Source of the DNA: Candidatus Obscuribacterales bacterium
Lineage (GTDB): Bacteria; Cyanobacteriota; Vampirovibrionia; Obscuribacterales; Obscuribacteraceae
DNA: 38,604 nt
NCBI GenBank assembly: GCA_021732565.1
Contig: JAKFUT010000102.1
Span: 1 to 38,604 of the forward strand
Reading direction: 5' to 3'
Shown here: in pieces, positions 8,583-17,101 of the stretch
How positions within the stretch are numbered: position 1 is the stretch's first letter
Layout of the letters: each line of letters starts with the position of its first letter
Made by a program: the position numbers and the translations under genes
Notes under the pieces: model-generated
The model's input: the letters and a program-made list of their open reading frames with translations, nothing else
Databases searched by the model: none
What the model was told of the DNA's origin: nothing

Positions 8583-10110
8583 GTGGAATCTTCAGCGCAT
8601 TTTGGGCGGACAACGTTCCACCACGCAATGCTGCTTCAATTGTCGGACCACCGGCAATACTGCTGTGAGCGAGGCTGAATCGTTCCTGGAATGGTTGGAT
8701 CTTCTTGAGTCGTGTGTAGTAGCCAGGCCCGAGGATGGCCAGAGCGTGCCCCCATCGGGTAAGAACCATTTCGTCAAGGTCTTTCTCAAAGCCCTCGATT
8801 AGTTTTTCCAATTCACCGGCAAGCTGTCGCGCAAATTGTTGGCGATCGCCAGTCATGAGAAGTGCTCGCCCTTCAGAGCCTGCCGGGTACGGCTGGTAAA
8901 CCGTCAAAACTGAACCCATCGACGCGGTGTAACTACCCGTGGCTGTATAGGGGGTTTCAGCGACGGTGATATCTGCGAAAGTATAGGGTGCACCAACAAA
9001 GCAGTCGTAAGATTCGTTAAACAGTTTCTTCTTCATCAGGCAGTTAGCCACCAGGTACGAGCCAAATTTAAACATTAGTAGTTGTGCTCGTAATTGATTC
9101 TCTATGTGTGAGAGTTGTCTGGCCGCCACCATGGGTGATGTCGCGATTATGGCGTGTCGGCATTGTACACGGTGACAAACTCCATCGGCGGTGGTATAGA
9201 TTACTGAGGCTCCGTCGTTTTGAATTTCAACCTTCCAGACAAATGTATTAGTGAGCATGCGTCCTGTCCCGCTGGATGACAGTGATGACATCAGTGCCCG
9301 CGTGATAGCGGCATTCCCGCCCTTGAACACATGGATTGGTGAAACAAGTTTAGCCAGCAACGAGTAACCGGCCAGCGCCGAGATCTGGTTGATGCCACCG
9401 CAAAGAGACGAGCGGCAGAAGCTGTCGATAATAGAAGTAAATTCCGCGCTGAAATCTTTGAAGCAGGATGCAAACGGCGTTGCGTCGAGTTCCGCAAATG
9501 CCGGGGACATTTCCTGGTCTTCTTCCTTTTGTAATTTGTTGAATATCGGGCCGGCGGTGGCCATCAATCGATCAAATTGACCGTAGAGTTCATTAGTGGT
9601 TGACGACTTAACACCGCCATACCATTTTTGCTGCCAGTACCATGAATTGCGGTCTGTGTCCAACTCAACGGGTTTAATGCCGAGGTCGGAGAATAACTCT
9701 CCGGTGGTACCATTTATGGTGCTAGTGTAAGCGGAGCCCCACGAGTAGTCGATACCGCGGTATGAGCCGCCACGGGCATGACCTCCGATACTGTCGTACT
9801 GTTCCAGTAAAAGAATGTCCTTGTCTTTGAGCTTGTGTGCTGCAGTGAGACCGGCTATGCCCCCGCCGATAATTACAAAGTCTACCGTCCGCTCCGGGGA
9901 GGCGGGAAACGTTGGCAGGTCACCGGCTCTTAGCTTGTGTCCTATGGTGAAATCGTCGCCGGTCCAATTTGAAACTTTGAATGGCAATTTGTCTGATACC
10001 GATTCATCCGCTCCAGCCGAAAGCGGTTTAAGAAGAGATTGGCAGCATAGCAATGCTGCTATCTTTTGCAAAAATTTCCGCCTGGATTCGCCCTGCTCGT
10101 GCTCTGACAA
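8554..10110 (-). CDS. Tat-exported FAD-dependent amine-oxidase-like oxidoreductase
   Basis: A 518-residue flavoprotein. The N-terminus carries a twin-arginine signal, SRRKFLQK (9-16), followed by a hydrophobic stretch, so the enzyme is probably folded with FAD in the cytoplasm and exported. The dinucleotide-binding motif GGGIAG (82-87) and the acidic E103 at the end of the second beta strand mark the FAD domain of the flavin amine oxidase/phytoene-desaturase superfamily; GGHARGG after it and the C-terminal GGTLSAQNAL are also typical. The substrate cannot be told. The start is a TTG at 10108-10110, chosen because AGGAG lies seven bases upstream and no ATG fits before the Tat motif. The gene is monocistronic in appearance and converges on the kinase gene. 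Confidence 0.85.
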   Translation of the reverse strand: MSEHEQGESRRKFLQKIAALLCCQSLLKPLSAGADESVSDKLPFKVSNWTGDDFTIGHKLRAGDLPTFPASPERTVDFVIIGGGIAGLTAAHKLKDKDILLLEQYDSIGGHARGGSYRGIDYSWGSAYTSTINGTTGELFSDLGIKPVELDTDRNSWYWQQKWYGGVKSSTTNELYGQFDRLMATAGPIFNKLQKEEDQEMSPAFAELDATPFASCFKDFSAEFTSIIDSFCRSSLCGGINQISALAGYSLLAKLVSPIHVFKGGNAAITRALMSSLSSSGTGRMLTNTFVWKVEIQNDGASVIYTTADGVCHRVQCRHAIIATSPMVAARQLSHIENQLRAQLLMFKFGSYLVANCLMKKKLFNESYDCFVGAPYTFADITVAETPYTATGSYTASMGSVLTVYQPYPAGSEGRALLMTGDRQQFARQLAGELEKLIEGFEKDLDEMVLTRWGHALAILGPGYYTRLKKIQPFQERFSLAHSSIAGGPTIEAALRGGTLSAQNALKIPPKVSMLVGL

Positions 10111-10687
10111 TTGAACTCCTTTTGCGTCTTAGCATGGCTCAAGAAATCTACACTACCTCTTTCGTCTCAATTCCACTGATGACTTAACGATCGTCTGTCA
10201 CCGGAAATCTTAAATAGCCACTTCGACTGCGACCCTTGGTTACTTCTGCAAGGACCGCGATAGTGTACACAGTCATACAGTCTTCCAGAGATGAATATAG
10301 CGGGTCAAGAGTTCCCGGAATTCACACTGGTTGGCCAATGGCAAAATCAAAGTTAAGACGGGGTACATAAACCGACCGCCGTATTTTGCCCGTCAAGGGC
10401 TGTGAAACGCCCGCGTATAGTCGCTTTTGAATGTGGATGAGGCGCGGCTAATTCGATCCTGGTTTGCAAAGTCCCGTTCTGAGCGGGTTTAGGCAGTCGC
10501 TCTTGCACCGAACAGGTTGTAAAATATATCGCAGCTTCCGTCGAGGCAGATGTAATCCGCTTTTTGACCGGGGGCAACCAGGATAGAGGCCATGGCACTG
10601 GCTCCGATTTTGTTCTACGACGGGTACCGGAGGCGACAGCAATCACGGGATCGACTCTACCAGCAGACAATTTGAAGGTAAAACGGG
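10111..10687. other. Gap of 577 bases between divergent genes
   Basis: This region must hold the promoters of the oxidoreductase (minus) and the carboxylase subunit (plus). I see one possible plus-strand promoter, TTGCAC (10503-10508) and TATATC (10525-10530) with a 16-base spacer, which is weak. Minus-strand ORFs here overlap the carboxylase start and have no coding character. No RNA gene or repeat is recognised. Confidence 0.35.
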
Positions 10688-12241
10688 ATGGTAACTGACT
10701 TGAAAACTGACGACAAGACACAAAAACTGTTGGATCGCGAGAGCGAAATCAAGAATGGCGGCGCCCCGAAGTATCACAAGAAGCTCCAGGAAGAAGGAAA
10801 GCTCTTTGTAAGAGAGCGACTGAAGTTGTTGTTTGATCCCGGTTTCGAAATTATCGAAGATGCTCTTTTCGCCAACTGCCGCGAGGCAGATCTGCCCGCT
10901 GACGGGGTTGTAACTGGTACGGGGTGTATAGATGGGCGCACTGTGTGTTTTATGGCTAACGACTCCACCGTAAAGGCGGGCTCATGGGGATGGCGGACGG
11001 TTGAAAAAATAATAAGAATTCAGGAGACAGCCACCAGGTTGCGTGTGCCACTGATTTATCTTGTTGATTCCGCCGGAGCTCGAATAACAGATCAAATTGA
11101 AATGTTTCCCGGTAGGCGCGGGGCCGGAAAAATCTTCTATAACCAGGTTCAACTGTCTGGTTACATTCCTCAGATATGTTTGCTGTTCGGACCTTCCGCC
11201 GCTGGTGGCGCATACATTCCTGCGTTTTGCGACATTGTAATCATGAACGAGGGGCGCGCCTCCATGTACCTTGGTTCGCCTCGTATGGCTGAGATGGTTA
11301 TCGGAGAAAAGGTAACGCTGGAAGAAATGGGTGGTGCTCGCATGCACTGTTCCGTCAGCGGTTGTGGCGATATCCTCGTGAAGACGGAGGAAGAAGCGAT
11401 CAAGTTATGTCGTGAATATCTGGCATTCATGCCATCCAATTGCGACCAACCGGCGCCTGTAGCTCTACCTGTGGATGCAGCGCATCACGATAAAACGATT
11501 GAACAAATTATTCCTGAGAAAGAGAATGTGCCTTTCGATATGCACCAGGTGATCGCTCGACTTGTCGATGAGGGATCTTTCTTTGAGATCAAGAAGCTAT
11601 TCGCCGGGGAATTGATCACAGGCTTTGCCCGACTTGAGGGCAAACCAGTGGGTATTTTGGCCAATCAGCCGAGGGTGAAAGGTGGAGTACTATTTGTCGA
11701 CTCTGCCGACAAGGGTGCGCGATTCATGTGGCTGTGTGATGCTTTCAATATTCCATTGCTCTTTCTGGCTGATGTGCCCGGGTTTATGATTGGCACCCAG
11801 GTGGAACGAGCAGGAATAATTCGCGCTGGTGCAAAAATGATTTCCGCGATGTCGTCGGCGGATGTACCGAAGATTTCCGTGGTGATTCGAAAAGCTTACG
11901 GTGCAGGGCTGTATGCGATGTGTGGTCCTGCTTTTGAGCCAGATGCATGTCTTGCTCTGCCCACGGCAAGTATTGCAGTGATGGGTCCGGAAGCGGCTGT
12001 TAATGCCGTTTACTACAACAAGATAATGGAACTACCGGAAGCCGAACGCCCTGCATTCATCGAACAAAAACGCAACGAATATCGAGAAGACGTAGACATC
12101 TACAGACTTGCTTCCGAGCTAGTGATAGACGGCATTGTTTCAGGATCGAATTTGAGATCTGAACTATTAAAACGATTTGCCGCATACCAGACAAAACGAA
12201 CGCCTTCACTGAAAAAGAAACACGGCGTGTATCCTGTCTGA
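10688..12241 (+). CDS. Acyl-CoA carboxylase, carboxyltransferase (beta) subunit
   Basis: A 517-residue carboxyltransferase of the propionyl-/acetyl-/methylcrotonyl-CoA carboxylase beta type, normal length for the family. It moves CO2 from carboxybiotin onto an acyl-CoA. The N-terminal half has VDSAGARITDQ and GPSAAGGAYIPAF, and the C-terminal half has ADVPGFMIGTQVERAGI and AYGAGLYAMCG, the paired crotonase-fold signatures that bind acyl-CoA and carboxybiotin and supply the oxyanion holes. The biotin carboxylase and biotin carrier subunits are not in this window, so it needs partners encoded elsewhere. Acyl chain preference (propionyl or methylcrotonyl) cannot be read from these motifs, so no symbol is given. 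ATG 10688 is preceded by only a weak purine stretch. Confidence 0.95.
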   Translation: MVTDLKTDDKTQKLLDRESEIKNGGAPKYHKKLQEEGKLFVRERLKLLFDPGFEIIEDALFANCREADLPADGVVTGTGCIDGRTVCFMANDSTVKAGSWGWRTVEKIIRIQETATRLRVPLIYLVDSAGARITDQIEMFPGRRGAGKIFYNQVQLSGYIPQICLLFGPSAAGGAYIPAFCDIVIMNEGRASMYLGSPRMAEMVIGEKVTLEEMGGARMHCSVSGCGDILVKTEEEAIKLCREYLAFMPSNCDQPAPVALPVDAAHHDKTIEQIIPEKENVPFDMHQVIARLVDEGSFFEIKKLFAGELITGFARLEGKPVGILANQPRVKGGVLFVDSADKGARFMWLCDAFNIPLLFLADVPGFMIGTQVERAGIIRAGAKMISAMSSADVPKISVVIRKAYGAGLYAMCGPAFEPDACLALPTASIAVMGPEAAVNAVYYNKIMELPEAERPAFIEQKRNEYREDVDIYRLASELVIDGIVSGSNLRSELLKRFAAYQTKRTPSLKKKHGVYPV

Positions 12242-12738
12242 CGTAGCTAGACGGCAGCACTTGTATCGCAGGAAAGTAAAAGGCAGGAGCCGCTCATGCC
12301 ATGCTCTGTAGTGTTCCTCGGGCTTGCAGATTGGCTGCCAGCCCGAAATTCTCAAACAGCACCAGTAGTACATCGCAGAGCCAACATCGCTGCTGCCGAC
12401 AATTGCAGAGCACGGCTTAGGCAACGATGGGACAATTTGATCAATCAACCTTCTATCGGACGCAAACGGGATGAAGTCAGAATCGGCTACCGAAGCGTTG
12501 CCGAAGGCGATTACATTATTTGCCCACGACTTTACTTGAAGCAATCAAGAATCTTCTGCGACTGCGGAGACTCTGCAGTTTTCGCGCAGTTGAATAAATC
12601 AGGAATGGAGCTCGACGAGGTGGGGGGCTTGACAGCTGCGCGGTTTCGGATGCTTAAAAAAAATTGATCTGACTCGTAGTTCTACTAATTTGATTGACCC
12701 CACTACGTAGTTTCCCGCCAACATGATACCTTTCCAAG
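12242..12738. other. Gap of about 500 bases with one stem-loop
   Basis: No supported gene. Open frames at 12296-12667 (plus) and 12206-12544 (minus) both lack ribosome-binding sites and read as non-coding. The only clear structure is the stem-loop at 12319-12345. Confidence 0.4.
12319..12345 (+). terminator. Stem-loop downstream of the carboxylase gene
   Basis: An 11-base stem with one mismatch (CGGGCTTGCAG / CTGCCAGCCCG) around a five-base loop, about 80 bases after the carboxylase stop. It is followed by AAATTCT rather than a T-run, so it may be an RNA-stabilising hairpin rather than an intrinsic terminator. Confidence 0.35.
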
Positions 12739-12767
12739 TTGACCGTTGCAAAGTGGGGCGATATTAT
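12739..12767 (+). promoter_or_regulatory. Near-consensus sigma-70 promoter
   Basis: TTGACC at 12739-12744 and TATTAT at 12762-12767 are separated by exactly 17 bases. This would start transcription near 12774. It therefore argues that the downstream protein begins at ATG 12839 and not at the upstream in-frame TTG 12746, which lies inside the promoter. Confidence 0.65.
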
Positions 12768-12838
12768 TCACTAGCGGGTGGATATACAAACGATGTGTTG
12801 GCGTTAGTTGTAGTAGAACGGGCATCGTACTCTTTGAT

Positions 12839-13933
12839 ATGTCTACGGAAGCAATTGTAGACTTTGACGAGGGGAAGATCGCCGTGTACGCTACAACAGG
12901 TAGTCGAGGTATCATGACCATTAGCGTTCCCACTGACGACGATGACGGGGCTGATCCGGGCCTTCTTGGTGACTTTCTTGAAGATGGTTCTCGCCGTCGT
13001 CTCAAGCAGATGCGCTCAAGATATGAAATCAAGGACTCAACCGAAGCGCCGGAAAATAACTTACTTGATCGTGTACGCGAGAATTCTCAGGTAAGTGATC
13101 AACAACGGTGGATTCGTTGCCGCCTTCACTGGTTTGGAGAAGAGTCGCAGGCTGAGGAGATGCCTTCATTCGAATCCCAAAGTGAGCTCCATCAATATCT
13201 GTTGGAAAATCATTTCGGTAGTGGACAGCTCGGGATAGATGAAACTCACTTACTCGAAGTAGGTCAGTATGATAACAATCTGTATCAATGCGAGAATAAT
13301 TTATCAATGTATGGTGAGGATTTCTCATCAGTGCACGGTGCTTTCTCACCTGTATACCTTGTTGAACAAGCGAATTTCTTTCCAGTTGCTTCTACTGAAC
13401 TGGCAGCGACTGAAATTCAATATCCCAATTCAACTAAGCATCTTGAATTGTATGAAGATTACCGTAAAGGGAAAAATCGCGATACGGTGTGGGATTTGAA
13501 GAAACCTAATCTCCGAAAGGCAGGCTCTGTTGAGGCAGCAGGGGGAGAGAATGGAGATCGAATGGCGAATTCAGATGGAGACTTTGCTTCCATGACCGCT
13601 TCAGGCGGTGGAAGCTTGTTAAACGCGGAAGAGCCGAAGATGGATCTAAGTATTCCAGATGATGAAGCGGGAGCGAAAGCGTCTACGCCAGTGCCGACGG
13701 AAGAGTCTGCCGAAGCGCCCCGGCACGACATAATTGACTGTCGTTCCGATGGCGAACTACGATTACTGCCCAGCGTTTGCCGAGTTGAAGAAACGTACAA
13801 TCATTCGATTCTAGTTGCATCTTTCCAAATTCCATTTGAGCAACGTCTCCGACTTCATGATCTTTCCTCTTTTGCGCCCATGTGCGACTTAAATGCAGCA
13901 TGGATACATCTTCTGTCCGGTCAAATCTCGTAG
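12839..13933 (+). CDS. Hypothetical acidic protein
   Basis: A 364-residue soluble protein with no family I recognise. It starts MSTEAIVDFDEGK, carries an acidic TDDDDGAD run near the N-terminus, a middle section rich in Asn/Tyr/Ser, a low-complexity Gly/Ala/Glu/Pro linker (about residues 230-300), and a more conserved-looking C-terminal stretch (HSILVASFQIPFEQRL). It has no signal peptide, membrane helix or metal motif. The upstream promoter fixes the start after 12774; ATG 12839 is the first in-frame ATG after it, though its ribosome-binding site is poor. The linker-like composition suggests two domains joined by a flexible segment. It sits beside a pseudogene and another orphan gene, in a region that seems to be turning over. 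Confidence 0.6.
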   Translation: MSTEAIVDFDEGKIAVYATTGSRGIMTISVPTDDDDGADPGLLGDFLEDGSRRRLKQMRSRYEIKDSTEAPENNLLDRVRENSQVSDQQRWIRCRLHWFGEESQAEEMPSFESQSELHQYLLENHFGSGQLGIDETHLLEVGQYDNNLYQCENNLSMYGEDFSSVHGAFSPVYLVEQANFFPVASTELAATEIQYPNSTKHLELYEDYRKGKNRDTVWDLKKPNLRKAGSVEAAGGENGDRMANSDGDFASMTASGGGSLLNAEEPKMDLSIPDDEAGAKASTPVPTEESAEAPRHDIIDCRSDGELRLLPSVCRVEETYNHSILVASFQIPFEQRLRLHDLSSFAPMCDLNAAWIHLLSGQIS

Positions 13934-14003
13934 CTTGGGGCTGCCTCCATACTTCTGTCGTTCTGGCTGCAATACACATCCTTAGTCGACCAAGTGGTGT
14001 CTT

Positions 14004-14190
14004 GTGATATTCGAAATTTGCGATCGAGTGGTTGAAACGCTGATGCTACGAAAGAGTTTGCAGTGGTTCCCGCAGTGAATTGTCCATCGGCAGGGTGAAC
14101 TTCGATTATTGCGAGTATATCGATACTTTTCGCTGAGACAGCGATAGGTAAGCTGTGACACCGATATCCATGATCCTGAAATAAAAGGCG
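14004..14190 (+). pseudogene. Decayed copy of the small gene at 15283-15504
   Basis: This stretch aligns with the downstream small gene in the same frame. Shared blocks include CGATTATTGCGAG (14103-14115 and 15412-15424) and TGACACCGATATCCA (14156-14170 and 15444-15458). The translation runs ...IVHRQGELRLLRVYRY...DTDIHDPEIKG against IGHLKDALRLLRAYRY...DTDIQDSEMKG in the intact copy. The copy is broken by a TGA at 14076-14078, where the intact gene has AGA, and by a 21-base insertion that brings an in-frame TAG (14145-14147). No start codon or promoter is recognisable upstream. It is a local duplicate that has lost function. Confidence 0.75.
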
Positions 14191-14261
14191 GCGCTACTTA
14201 TTTCGCACTAGAGGAGCGCGCTCGACTCGCTTCAACTAAAAGCCCGTCTTCGCCTATCGTT

Positions 14262-14963
14262 TCATGGGCGCCACAATTTGCCAGAATACATGTTTCTGTA
14301 TGTGTCCCACTCCAGCAGCCAATATGCGCCCATGTTGCGAATTCGGTGATCGTCTCCAGCAATGAACTTGAGATCGCCCTTTGATATTTCATCTTGGTGG
14401 ATCAGTGCCAGATAAACTGGATGTTGGGCGCAATTTCGTATCAGTTCAATCAGTTTCTCCGGAGGCACCGGCAAGGCAGCGATGTCGGCACCGCCATAAC
14501 CACTGGTAGCTCTGCAGCATTCTGCGATATCGCACAGAGCCTGGTAGTAATTACTTATGAGCTGCCGGCTGTGAAACAGAGTCGACAGGGTTCTTTCGCT
14601 AATGTGAACATAACAGTTTATTCCGTGCGACCACTGTTGAAGCGACACATCCAACAGAAAATCTTTGCACCAGAAACTGCTTGTCAGTCCGGTCCAACCT
14701 GGTAATTCAGGTACTGAGTAATCGCCGAATACGAGGTCTTCTTCCGGTACGTTCCGCCCGTTCAAATCGATGCGAGTAATGGTTACTTCATGAGTGAATT
14801 TTTTCAAAGAGAGAGTATTTCTGATAGCCGCGAAGCAGCGCGCGATATCATCTACGGTGCTGGCAAAAACTACATCAAAAGATTGTGGCACAGCTACATA
14901 TAACCGTTGTGAACTTGCGGTATTACCGAAGTTCATATACCCCACCGCCAAAATTCGTAACAC
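14262..14963 (-). CDS. Hypothetical protein, 233 residues
   Basis: No family recognised. The product appears to be a cytosolic mixed alpha/beta protein, with no signal peptide or long hydrophobic helix. It begins MLRILAVGYMNFGNTASS, has a helical segment near residues 38-52 (VDDIARCFAAIRNTL), and is rich in Trp/Tyr towards the C-terminus (GAYWLLEWDTYRNMY). The longest frame uses a GTG at 14963; a GTG at the MGYMNF position or the ATG of MNFG are alternatives, none with an ideal ribosome-binding site. It is the only minus-strand gene between 12.8 and 15.5 kb and lies between the pseudogene and its parent, so it may have been caught between the two copies. The coding call rests on length and composition. 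Confidence 0.55.
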   Translation of the reverse strand: MLRILAVGYMNFGNTASSQRLYVAVPQSFDVVFASTVDDIARCFAAIRNTLSLKKFTHEVTITRIDLNGRNVPEEDLVFGDYSVPELPGWTGLTSSFWCKDFLLDVSLQQWSHGINCYVHISERTLSTLFHSRQLISNYYQALCDIAECCRATSGYGGADIAALPVPPEKLIELIRNCAQHPVYLALIHQDEISKGDLKFIAGDDHRIRNMGAYWLLEWDTYRNMYSGKLWRP

Positions 14964-15182
14964 CAGCTGTTGCCCGCACTTGTTTCGTCCAATGCTCTAA
15001 CCGCACTGCAAGAATCTCTATGCCGGGAAAATATCACTGGAACAAAGCTGCGTCTGTACAAAATGAATGTTCAATGTCTTTGTTTTGTGACAAGCTTGAG
15101 ATTAATCCTGAAGTTCGTTACCGTCTCGAAAATGCTGAAAACAAAGGAGTTTCGGTCCCAGTTGCCTCCCCTTGTTGTTTTT
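14964..15182. other. Gap with a remnant ORF and a diverged repeat copy
   Basis: A plus-strand frame ending at 15208 contains a protein-like stretch (SMSLFCDKLEINPEVRYRL) but no convincing start. The sequence 15041-15082 shares ordered blocks with 38020-38076 (AACAAAGCTG, CAAAATG, TTCAATGTCTTTG). It may be the remains of a gene that has relatives at the right end of the window. Confidence 0.35.
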
Positions 15183-15211
15183 TTGACCGCGGTTCGCGTC
15201 GACGATAGCAT
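15183..15211 (+). promoter_or_regulatory. Sigma-70-like promoter of the small gene
   Basis: TTGACC (15183-15188), a 17-base spacer and TAGCAT (15206-15211). Predicted start near 15218, leaving a leader of about 65 bases before the ATG. The same -35 hexamer and spacing occur at 12739. Confidence 0.5.
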
Positions 15212-15282
15212 CAGATTGATACACTTGTAAGTGATCAAGGCAACACCGATGTGGCAAGAGCAAGGCATTTGAGGATGTACAC

Positions 15283-15504
15283 ATGGGTTTAGAGCATTCG
15301 AAGAGTCGCCTCGATACAGGTGAGCTAGATCTTGAAATTCAGCGGAACAAAGCACAGTTGCTTCACCTTGCTGATAGCGCACAGAGAATCGGCCATCTTA
15401 AAGATGCACTGCGATTATTGCGAGCGTATCGATACTTGAACGGTGACACCGATATCCAGGATTCTGAAATGAAAGGCCAAGCCCAAACGATCAATTTCGT
15501 ATGA
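15283..15504 (+). CDS. Small helical protein, 73 residues
   Basis: A short, highly charged protein that I do not recognise. The centre (LDLEIQRNKAQLLHLADSAQ, then GHLKDALRLLRAYRYL) reads as two amphipathic helices with a TPR-like feel. ATG 15283 has GAGG eight bases upstream, a promoter at 15183-15211 and a strong terminator directly after the stop, so it is a complete single-gene unit. A broken paralog lies about 1.2 kb upstream, which shows that this sequence duplicates locally. A small adaptor or regulatory protein is plausible; no function can be assigned. Confidence 0.75.
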   Translation: MGLEHSKSRLDTGELDLEIQRNKAQLLHLADSAQRIGHLKDALRLLRAYRYLNGDTDIQDSEMKGQAQTINFV

Positions 15505-15507
15505 CTT

Positions 15508-15541
15508 AAAAGAGGAGCAAGACACAGTCTGCTCCTCTTTT
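15508..15541. terminator. Bidirectional intrinsic terminator
   Basis: A perfect 12-base stem (AAAAGAGGAGCA / TGCTCCTCTTTT) with a 10-base loop sits between the convergent small gene and the M16 peptidase operon. The A-run and T-run at its ends let it work on both strands. Confidence 0.85.
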
Positions 15542-15571
15542 ACTTCGACTTGGCTTGATACCAGATGCCTA

Positions 15572-17077
15572 CTAGTCTCCACCCGCCATGGATTTGGTTT
15601 GCTCTTTCGCTTTCTGTACGAGAGAACCGGCGGTATCGTATATGGTGAGTGGCCCGATCTTTTCTAGATCCGCTTGGATCTTGGCTTTGTCACCGACCAC
15701 ACATACTACGAGATTACCCGTATCAATAATCCGGTTGGCGACCTTTGAAACTTCATCGGAGGTTACTGCCATTACCCGCTCGCCATATTTTTCCAGATAG
15801 TCATCGGGCAATTCGTAAAGCTGTCCTTCCAGAAGTCGTTGCGCTAGCCCGCCCTGGGTCTCCAAACCGAGCTGAAAAACGCCCACCATGTAGGATTTAG
15901 CTGTTCCCAGTTCTTTGTCTGATACCTTCTCTGTGCGCACTCGGTTCAGCTCAGACAAAAATTCTTTCATCGCTGCTGCGGTTACTTCAGTTCTCACGTT
16001 TGCGTCTGCAGAAAAATATCCAGGTTCGCGCCTTGCCGCGGCCTGGCTGTACGCACCATAGGTGTACCCATTTTTCTCTCGCAGATTTTGGAATAGCCGT
16101 GAAATCGCTCCCCCACCCAGCACCTGGCTCATAACTTGAGATGCGTAGTAGTCTGGATCTTTTCGCTTAATTGCCAAATTCCCTAATTTCAGCGAAGACT
16201 GAACAGATCCGGGGCGATCAACGAGGTGAATCATCATTCCATTTTGCTTGGGAAATTCACACACATTTGATTTGGCCGCCGTGCCGGCTTTCCACCCGCC
16301 AAAGGTCTTTGCTATCAGAGCCTTCATGTCTGGCTTCTTAAAATCGCCCACTACCACCAAAATTGCATCATTGGGAAGAAAGTGCTCCGCATGAAGCTTA
16401 ACGAGTTGATCTCTGGTGATCTGCTCAACTTCTTGTGGTTTTGGAGTGATTACCGAATACGGGTGCTTTCCAAACACAACCTCGGCAAATCGTTCTTCAA
16501 CTAGAAATTCAGGTTTGCCCCTGTGTATCGTCAGCTCCTGTATTTTATTAGTCTTCTTCAGTTTCAGTTCGTCTTCCGGAAATGACGGGTTTAGCGTAAC
16601 ATCCGAGAGAAGATTGAATAGCCTATCGTTGTATTGGGATAACCCTGATGCTGCAATATAGGTGAAATCAGATCCGGCGCTGGTGCTGATTGCTCCGCCG
16701 ATATAGTCAATCTGGTCGGCAATTTGTTTGCTTGTACGGGTCTTGGTTCCTTCGGTCATCATGTCGGTGACCATCGATACCAGTCCGTTATGACCGGGCG
16801 GATCGTTTACCACTCCGGTACGAATGCCCATCGTTACCGTTGTCCATGGTACTCGACTATCTTCAACGAGCTCCACTGTCAGACCGTTTGGTAGAGTGTA
16901 TTTCTCCACTGCCGGCATGCTGAAGGCCCTAGGCGATGGTAGCGTGGGAGGTTGTTTACGCCAGTCTTCGCTGGCCGCCGTGCTCTTCTGTGCGTCGTCG
17001 GCCAGCACCGGAAGCAACGGTGTTGAGCCGATCACTGCTATACACGCAAGAAGCGGAAATAGAATGCTTCGTTTCAT
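15572..17077 (-). CDS. Secreted M16-family peptidase homolog, non-catalytic subunit
   Basis: A 501-residue M16 (pitrilysin/processing-peptidase) protein with a signal peptide (cleavage near VLADDAQ). Where active members have HxxEH, this one has SMVTD (about 101-105, in GLVSMVTDMMTEGT), so it cannot bind zinc. It keeps the R/Y pair region in the C-terminal domain (LREKNGYTYGAYS, about 330-342) that active partners lack or vary. This is the known split seen in mitochondrial processing peptidase and in bacterial heterodimeric M16B pairs, where one subunit supplies the metal site and the other binds substrate. Its gene starts 24 bases after the stop of the active subunit, which supports a heterodimer made from one transcript. 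Confidence 0.9.
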   Translation of the reverse strand: MKRSILFPLLACIAVIGSTPLLPVLADDAQKSTAASEDWRKQPPTLPSPRAFSMPAVEKYTLPNGLTVELVEDSRVPWTTVTMGIRTGVVNDPPGHNGLVSMVTDMMTEGTKTRTSKQIADQIDYIGGAISTSAGSDFTYIAASGLSQYNDRLFNLLSDVTLNPSFPEDELKLKKTNKIQELTIHRGKPEFLVEERFAEVVFGKHPYSVITPKPQEVEQITRDQLVKLHAEHFLPNDAILVVVGDFKKPDMKALIAKTFGGWKAGTAAKSNVCEFPKQNGMMIHLVDRPGSVQSSLKLGNLAIKRKDPDYYASQVMSQVLGGGAISRLFQNLREKNGYTYGAYSQAAARREPGYFSADANVRTEVTAAAMKEFLSELNRVRTEKVSDKELGTAKSYMVGVFQLGLETQGGLAQRLLEGQLYELPDDYLEKYGERVMAVTSDEVSKVANRIIDTGNLVVCVVGDKAKIQADLEKIGPLTIYDTAGSLVQKAKEQTKSMAGGD

Positions 17078-17101
17078 TTGGATAAACTCTCTTATGATCG
17101 A

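Noticed and set aside
12206..12667. Opposed ORFs of 112 and 123 residues after the carboxylase gene
   Set aside because: No ribosome-binding sites and composition unlike the neighbouring genes; each is open only because the other strand is GC-balanced.
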